A stretch of 5,679 nucleotides of DNA, taken from assembly GCA_002308955.1 (NCBI GenBank), contig DBWJ01000101.1, positions 771 through 6,449 on the forward strand, given 5' to 3'. Below the pieces are notes generated by a model, which did not search any database, was not told the origin of the DNA, and saw only the letters and a list, made by a program, of their open reading frames with translations. The DNA comes from Lachnoclostridium sp. UBA1241. GTDB lineage: Bacteria; Bacillota; Clostridia; Lachnospirales; Lachnospiraceae. Below, piece by piece: positions 1 to 5,679 of this stretch. The translations under genes were made by a program, and so were the position numbers. Numbering within the stretch: the first letter of the stretch is position 1; each line of letters starts with the position of its first letter.

Positions 1-624
1 ATGTTCCCCGGCGGCTTCTCCGCAGGTGACGAGCCCGACGGCTCCGGTAAATTCATCGCGACCGCCTTCCGAAACCCGAAGATCAGCGACGCCGTTAACC
101 GTCTCCTGAAGGAGCGTGACGGACTGGCGCTCGGCATCTGTAACGGTTTCCAGGCACTCATCAAGCTCGGTCTCGTGCCGTACGGCGAAATCGTTCCGCA
201 GACCGCGGACAGCCCGACGCTTGCGATGAACAACATCGGACGTCACATCAGTAAGAGCGTTTACACGAAGGTTGTAAGTAACTTAAGCCCCTGGCTCCGT
301 AAGGCAGAGCTCGGCGGCGTATACAGCATTCCCGCTTCCCACGGCGAAGGCCGCTTTGTAGCGAACGATGAGTGGCTTTCTAAGCTTCTTGCAAACGGCC
401 AGATTGCTACACAGTACGTTGACGAGAACGGCAACCCGACGATGGTCGAGCAGTTCAACCCGAACGGTTCCTACTGGGCAATCGAAGGAATCACGTCTCC
501 GGACGGCCGCGTACTCGGTAAGATGGCGCACAGTGAGCGTCGCGGAACCGGTGTCGCGAAGAACATTACCGGCGAGCAGAATCAGCTCGTATTTGAGAGC
601 GGAGTGGCTTACTTCAAGGATTGA
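1..624 (+). CDS. purL: Phosphoribosylformylglycinamidine synthase, C-terminal glutamine amidotransferase part (5' truncated by window)
   Basis: This is the last 207 codons of an FGAM synthase, which converts FGAR, ATP and glutamine to FGAM in the fourth step of cytosolic purine synthesis. The visible part is the class I glutaminase domain that supplies ammonia. The motif PGGFSAGDE is at residues 3-11 of the visible frame, and the nucleophile-elbow motif GICNGFQ puts the catalytic Cys at residue 47 (bases 139-141). The His and Glu of the triad are in AHSER (H177, E179). A conserved SHGEGRF segment lies at 113-119. The first ATG is an internal Met: the frame is open to the edge and the sequence just before the GGF motif is already domain interior. 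The GSGKF and NP-rich style resembles the large single-chain PurL of Clostridia rather than the separate PurQ of Bacillus, but a stand-alone PurQ cannot be excluded because the upstream part is missing. The gene stops at TGA 622-624 and is followed by a terminator. Confidence 0.93.
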   Translation: MFPGGFSAGDEPDGSGKFIATAFRNPKISDAVNRLLKERDGLALGICNGFQALIKLGLVPYGEIVPQTADSPTLAMNNIGRHISKSVYTKVVSNLSPWLRKAELGGVYSIPASHGEGRFVANDEWLSKLLANGQIATQYVDENGNPTMVEQFNPNGSYWAIEGITSPDGRVLGKMAHSERRGTGVAKNITGEQNQLVFESGVAYFKD

Positions 625-649
625 AATATTGACCCTTTCGTGATATACT
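621..649 (+). promoter_or_regulatory. Predicted sigma-A-type promoter for the atp operon
   Basis: A TTGAAA -35 element (621-626) and a TATACT -10 element (644-649) are separated by exactly 17 nt. A TG dinucleotide one base before the -10 (641-642) forms an extended -10. The -35 overlaps the purL stop codon. The expected start point is near 656, only a few bases before the hairpin at 661-682. No comparable promoter is visible between the hairpin and atpB. The element match is seen directly; activity is inferred. Confidence 0.6.
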
Positions 650-656
650 GAAGGGT
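632..656 (+). repeat. Short inverted repeat spanning the predicted -10 element
   Basis: ACCCTT (632-637) is the reverse complement of AAGGGT (651-656), with 13 bases between. The repeat encloses the predicted -10 box. It could be an operator-like site or a small stem in purL read-through RNA. Six-base arms can arise by chance, so confidence in a function is low. Confidence 0.25.
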
Positions 657-660
657 AAGG

Positions 661-689
661 GGCGCGGAGGTGACTCCGCGCCGTTTTTT
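661..689 (+). terminator. Rho-independent terminator or leader attenuator hairpin
   Basis: A perfect 9-bp GC-rich stem (661-669 paired with 674-682) is closed by a GTGA tetraloop of the GNRA type (670-673). One G follows, then six T residues (684-689). This is a textbook intrinsic terminator for purL. It also lies downstream of the predicted atp promoter, so it would be at the extreme 5' end of the atp transcript, where it could attenuate transcription or act as a 5' stabilising stem. Confidence 0.88.
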
Positions 690-717
690 GTTCGATTTTC
701 CGTTACATTTTTCGATG

Positions 718-726
718 AAAGGGGGA
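718..726 (+). promoter_or_regulatory. Ribosome binding site deciding the TTG start of atpB
   Basis: A purine-rich AAAGGGGGA lies 7 nt before TTG at 734. An in-frame stop (TGA 716-718) rules out any start further upstream. A second in-frame TTG at 743 would be 16 nt away, which is too far. The first in-frame ATG is codon 39, inside the first membrane helix. TTG 734 is therefore the best start. Confidence 0.7.
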
Positions 727-733
727 CGGAAGC

Positions 734-1423
734 TTGGGACAATTGTCTGAAATCATCAACGAAGAGCTGCAGGTCAAAACCGTGTTTACGATTCCCCTGT
801 TCGGTGGGATTCCGGTTTCCGAATCGGTGGTCGTGACGTGGATTCTGATGGCCGTGATGATTCTCGGGGCGTTCCTTCTGACAAGGAATATGAAGCTTCA
901 TAACATCAGTAAACGGCAGGCGTTCGCCGAATGGATCGTGACGAAGCTTACAGGACTTGTTGAGGGAATGGTCGGGGAGAAGGGGCGCGCGTTCGTGCCC
1001 TACCTGACGACGGTTTTACTGTATGTCGGGCTCGCGAACATCTGCGGCATCTTCGGCTTCAAATCGCCGACCAAGGACCTTAACGTCACCGTGGCGCTCG
1101 CTCTGATGAGCATTATCCTGGTGGAGGCCGCCGGCATCTATTATCTCGGCATGCGGAAGTGGCTTAAGAAGTTCACCGAACCCATTGCCGTCGTTACGCC
1201 GATCAACATTTTGGAGGTTTTCACGAGACCGCTATCGCTTTGCATGCGTCTGTTCGGAAACGTGCTCGGCGCCTTCGTCATCATGGAACTCATTAAAACC
1301 GTGACGCATAACATATTGCTTCCGGTTGTCTTCTGCCTGTATTTCGACCTGTTCGACGGGCTTTTACAGGCGTATGTTTTCGTCTTTCTGACGAGCCTTT
1401 ACATCCGGGAAGAGATTGAATAG
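734..1423 (+). CDS. atpB: F1Fo ATP synthase subunit a
   Basis: This 229-residue membrane protein forms the stator half-channels of Fo that pass ions to the c-ring. Five hydrophobic segments are visible at about residues 31-51, 86-108, 117-139, 172-195 and 196-224. The essential arginine is in the motif RPLSLCMRLFGN (residues 165-176) as R172 (bases 1247-1249), equivalent to E. coli aR210. The length is short against E. coli (271) but usual for Gram-positive subunit a. Translation starts at TTG 734, with a good ribosome binding site 7 nt upstream and a stop blocking longer forms. The weak start codon fits one copy of a per complex. It is the first gene of the operon here: no atpI lies between purL and atpB. 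The identification is secure from the motif and its neighbours; only the exact start is less certain. Confidence 0.95.
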   Translation: MGQLSEIINEELQVKTVFTIPLFGGIPVSESVVVTWILMAVMILGAFLLTRNMKLHNISKRQAFAEWIVTKLTGLVEGMVGEKGRAFVPYLTTVLLYVGLANICGIFGFKSPTKDLNVTVALALMSIILVEAAGIYYLGMRKWLKKFTEPIAVVTPINILEVFTRPLSLCMRLFGNVLGAFVIMELIKTVTHNILLPVVFCLYFDLFDGLLQAYVFVFLTSLYIREEIE

Positions 1424-1483
1424 CTTCTCCGGCAAATGTGACCGTTAATTCTGTAAAACTTTTGAACTGAAATCAGTGAAACT

Positions 1484-1725
<242 letters not shown>

Positions 1726-1742
1726 CCGAAAGGTGAGTAGTC

Positions 1743-2228
1743 ATGCTGAAACTTGACTGGAATTTACTCTTAACCGTATTGAATCTGCTGATTCTTGCCG
1801 GCGCCATGTGGTATTTTCTGTTTAAACCCGTACGGAAGATCCTCGAGGCCAGGCAGGCGGAAGCCGATCGGGAAACTGCGCTCATGAAGGCCAAAACAGC
1901 CGATGCCGAAGCGATGAAGGCACGTTACGAGAAGTCTCTTGCCGACGCGGAGGAGGAGCGCAAGCAGATCCTTTCGAAAGCGAGAAAGCAGGCGGATGAA
2001 GAGTACAAGAAGATTGTAAACAACGCCAAGGCAACTGCCAGAAGAATCGAAGCGGAGGCAAGTGAGGACATTGCCCGCAGCAAGGCGCGCATCCTTTCCG
2101 ATGCGGAGCAGGAGATTGCGGACATGATCGCCCTTGCGACCGAGAAGAACGTGGGCGAAAGCTACGGCTCCGACATCGACAACGCGCTGTATAACCAGTT
2201 TCTCGCGGAAGTGGAGGAGAAATCATGA
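1743..2228 (+). CDS. atpF: F1Fo ATP synthase subunit b
   Basis: This 161-residue subunit is the peripheral stalk that holds the catalytic head still. One N-terminal membrane helix (about residues 6-27) is followed by FKPVRKILEARQ, typical of the tether region. A long charged Ala/Glu/Lys/Arg-rich helix to about residue 135 probably forms the b-dimer coiled coil. The C-terminal stretch with NQFLAEV (about residues 150-156) resembles the usual delta-binding end of b. Length is normal (E. coli 156), so b is complete and carries no delta sequence, unlike the b-delta fusions of mycobacteria. A GGTGAG site (1732-1737) lies 5 nt before the ATG, and the gap to atpE is 17 nt. The stop overlaps the next start as ATGA, which suggests translational coupling to the fused delta-alpha gene. 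Confidence 0.94.
   Translation: MLKLDWNLLLTVLNLLILAGAMWYFLFKPVRKILEARQAEADRETALMKAKTADAEAMKARYEKSLADAEEERKQILSKARKQADEEYKKIVNNAKATARRIEAEASEDIARSKARILSDAEQEIADMIALATEKNVGESYGSDIDNALYNQFLAEVEEKS
2213..2219 (+). promoter_or_regulatory. Ribosome binding site supporting the fused delta-alpha start
   Basis: GGAGGAG lies inside the last codons of atpF, 5 nt before the ATG at 2225, which overlaps the atpF stop as ATGA. This strong site supports initiation ahead of the delta-like domain, so the N-terminal extension is real coding sequence and not an over-long start call. Confidence 0.75.
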
Positions 2229-2236
2229 CGGCTGAA

Positions 2237-2443
2237 CTGATTTGTGTCACTCCGCCTACCGGCGAACAGCTGAAGGGGTTTACGGCATTTGCCGAAAGGC
2301 AGTGCAAGGAACCGGTTACGATTGACGTTGTCATCGACGAATCCTTAAAGAGCGGTTTCATACTCCGCATCGGCACGAAGGAATACGACTGGAGTGAGCG
2401 GGGCAGAATCGAGCAGTTTAAGGAAAAACTGTCCCAGAGGCTC
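2237..2443 (+). other. Delta/OSCP C-terminal domain fused to alpha
   Basis: Residues 5-73 of the fused protein align without large gaps to about residues 112-177 of E. coli delta as recalled. Shared landmarks are the short strand ending in a Pro-containing turn, the amphipathic helix beginning with EQL, a strand ending in the I-D-x-S-(L/V) turn, the G-(F/V)-I-(L/I)-R-x-G strand, and the final D-x-S-x-R-G-R helix. In the known family this domain binds the C-termini of the b subunits. The domain begins almost at the start codon, so the delta N-terminal six-helix bundle is cleanly missing. Confidence 0.85.
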
Positions 2444-3937
2444 GGCGATACCGCGCGGGAACTTCGTAAGCAGAAGGACGTGCTCTCGGGCATCCGTGCC
2501 AACATCGAAGAGTTCCAGCTGGAGGCCTCTTCGCGTGAGGTCGGTACCGTCAGGTGGGTCGGCGACGGCATTGCCAACATTGAAGGAATCGAACATGTCC
2601 GTTACGGCGAGATCGTTGTGTTCGACAACGGCGTAAAGGGCATGATCCTTGATATCCGCAGGGACGAAGTGTGCGCGGTTCTGTTCGGACGCGACACCGG
2701 CATCCGTGCGGGAAGTCATGTTGTAAGAACCGGCAAGATGGCAGGTATCTCGGTGGGTGACGGCTATCTCGGAAGAGTCGTTGACGCCCTCGGAAACCCG
2801 TTAGACGGCGAGGAGGAGATCGCGTCGGAGGACTTCCTTCCGATGGAGCGTCCGGCCCCGACCATCCGTGACCGTAAATCCGTTAATAAACCGATGGAAA
2901 CCGGTATTCTTGCCATCGATTCGATGTTCCCCATAGGCCGCGGACAGCGTGAGCTGATCATCGGAGACCGCCAGACCGGTAAGACATCGATCGCGGTTGA
3001 CACCATCGTAAACCAGAAGGGCAAGGACGTTATCTGCATCTATGTAGCCATCGGACAGAAGGCAAGTACCATTGCCCAGTTAACGAATGTCCTTCGGAAG
3101 AATGACGCCCTTGACTACACCTGCGTCATTGCCGCTACGGCTTCGGACCCGGCGCCTTTACAGTATGTTGCGCCGTATTCCGGCACCGCCCTTGCGGAGT
3201 ACTTCATGTATAAGGGGAAGGACGTCCTGATCATCTATGACGACCTTTCGAAGCATGCGGTGGCATACCGTGCCATATCCCTCCTTCTGGAGCGTTCTCC
3301 GGGACGTGAGGCGTATCCGGGCGACGTGTTCTACCTGCATTCAAGACTTCTGGAGCGTTCGGCCAGACTTTCGGACGAACTCGGCGGCGGATCCATCACC
3401 GCGCTCCCGATCATCGAAACCCAGGCGGGCGATGTGTCCGCTTATATACCGACCAACGTAATCTCGATTACAGACGGTCAGATTTTCCTCGAGAGCGAAC
3501 TGTTCCATGCGGGACAGCGGCCGGCTGTTAACGTCGGTCTTTCGGTTTCCCGTGTCGGCGGCGCCGCACAGACGAAAGCGATGAAGGCCGCAGCGGGCAC
3601 GATCCGAATCGATCTCGCGCAGTACCGTGAGATGGAAGTATTCACGCAGTTTTCTTCCGATCTCGATGAGCAGACCAAGAAGCAGCTGGCGCACGGCCAG
3701 GCGCTGATGGAGCTGTTAAAACAGCCCCTCACGCATCCGTACAGCATCCCGCAGCAGATTGTGCTTCTGGTTGCATCCGGCGAGCACCTGTTTACGCAGG
3801 TTCCCGTGTCGGAGGTACGTACCTGCAGGGAAGCGCTTCTCGGGTATATGGACCAGTATCATGCGGATCTTTTGAATCTTTTGGAAACGGGCGGAAAGAT
3901 GCCTGCAGATCTTCGGGAGAGCATCGTAAAGGCCTGC

Positions 3938-3943
3938 GGAGAG
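3938..3943 (+). promoter_or_regulatory. Ribosome binding site of atpG inside the alpha coding region
   Basis: GGAGAG lies 8 nt before the ATG at 3952, within the last codons of the alpha frame. It supports the start that overlaps alpha by 34 nt, and the gamma N-terminus from this ATG is the family's normal one. Confidence 0.65.
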
Positions 3944-3951
3944 TTTTTTGA

Positions 3952-5679
<1,728 letters not shown>

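Noticed and set aside
1..624. ATG at base 1 as a true gene start (stand-alone PurQ)
   Set aside because: The frame begins inside the glutaminase domain just before the PGGFS motif, missing the domain's first strand, so this Met is internal and the gene is cut by the window.
629..649. TTGACC (629-634) as the -35 element for the TATACT box
   Set aside because: The spacer would be only 9 nt. TTGAAA at 621 gives the correct 17-nt spacing.
715..750. Possible 11-codon leader peptide (ATG 715 to TGA 748-750) overlapping the atpB start
   Set aside because: There is no Shine-Dalgarno sequence before this ATG. The purines after it are better explained as the atpB ribosome binding site.
1466..1477. 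Small ACTG/CAGT palindrome before atpE as a terminator or processing site
   Set aside because: The stem is only 4-5 bp, A/T-rich around it and with no T tract. It is too weak to call as a separate functional feature.
1882..2580. Long minus-strand open frame (232 codons) across atpF and the fusion junction
   Set aside because: It lies opposite two well-identified genes, its translation is rich in Ser, Arg, Pro and Cys with no recognisable motif, and it is a by-product of codon bias on the coding strand.

Overview
The window holds the 3' end of a purine biosynthesis gene followed by most of an F-type (F1Fo) ATP synthase operon, all on the + strand. The single-chain PurL, the atp gene order and the style of the AtpD and AtpG sequences suggest a member of Bacillota, class Clostridia, possibly near Lachnospiraceae. 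The DNA is moderately GC-rich by eye. The placement is an inference from protein style; there is no rRNA or other marker here.

Layout: purL C-terminus (1-624, cut at the window start); a sigma-A-like promoter overlapping its stop codon (621-649); a near-perfect intrinsic terminator hairpin (661-689); then atpB (subunit a, 734-1423), atpE (c, 1498-1725), atpF (b, 1743-2228), a fused delta-alpha gene (2225-3985), atpG (gamma, 3952-4872) and atpD (beta, 4874 to the window edge, incomplete). Junctions are tight: 4-nt overlap b/alpha, 34-nt overlap alpha/gamma, 1-nt gap gamma/beta. This indicates one translationally coupled operon. atpC (epsilon) is expected downstream, outside the window. No atpI precedes atpB.

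The main finding is the missing delta gene. Where atpH should lie between atpF and atpA there is no separate gene. Instead the alpha protein (586 residues) starts with about 73 residues that read as the C-terminal, b-binding domain of subunit delta/OSCP. A short linker follows, then a normal alpha subunit. The N-terminal six-helix domain of delta, which normally docks on the alpha N-termini, is absent. The covalent link may replace that docking. Because F1 has three alpha subunits, the fusion implies three delta-type domains per enzyme against the usual single delta and single b-dimer, unless the protein is also made or processed in an unfused form.

The subunits form one machine: a and c carry ions across the membrane, b and the fused delta domain form the stator, alpha3beta3 is the catalytic head and gamma is the rotor shaft. 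Subunit c lacks most of the Na+-binding signature, so proton coupling is more likely.
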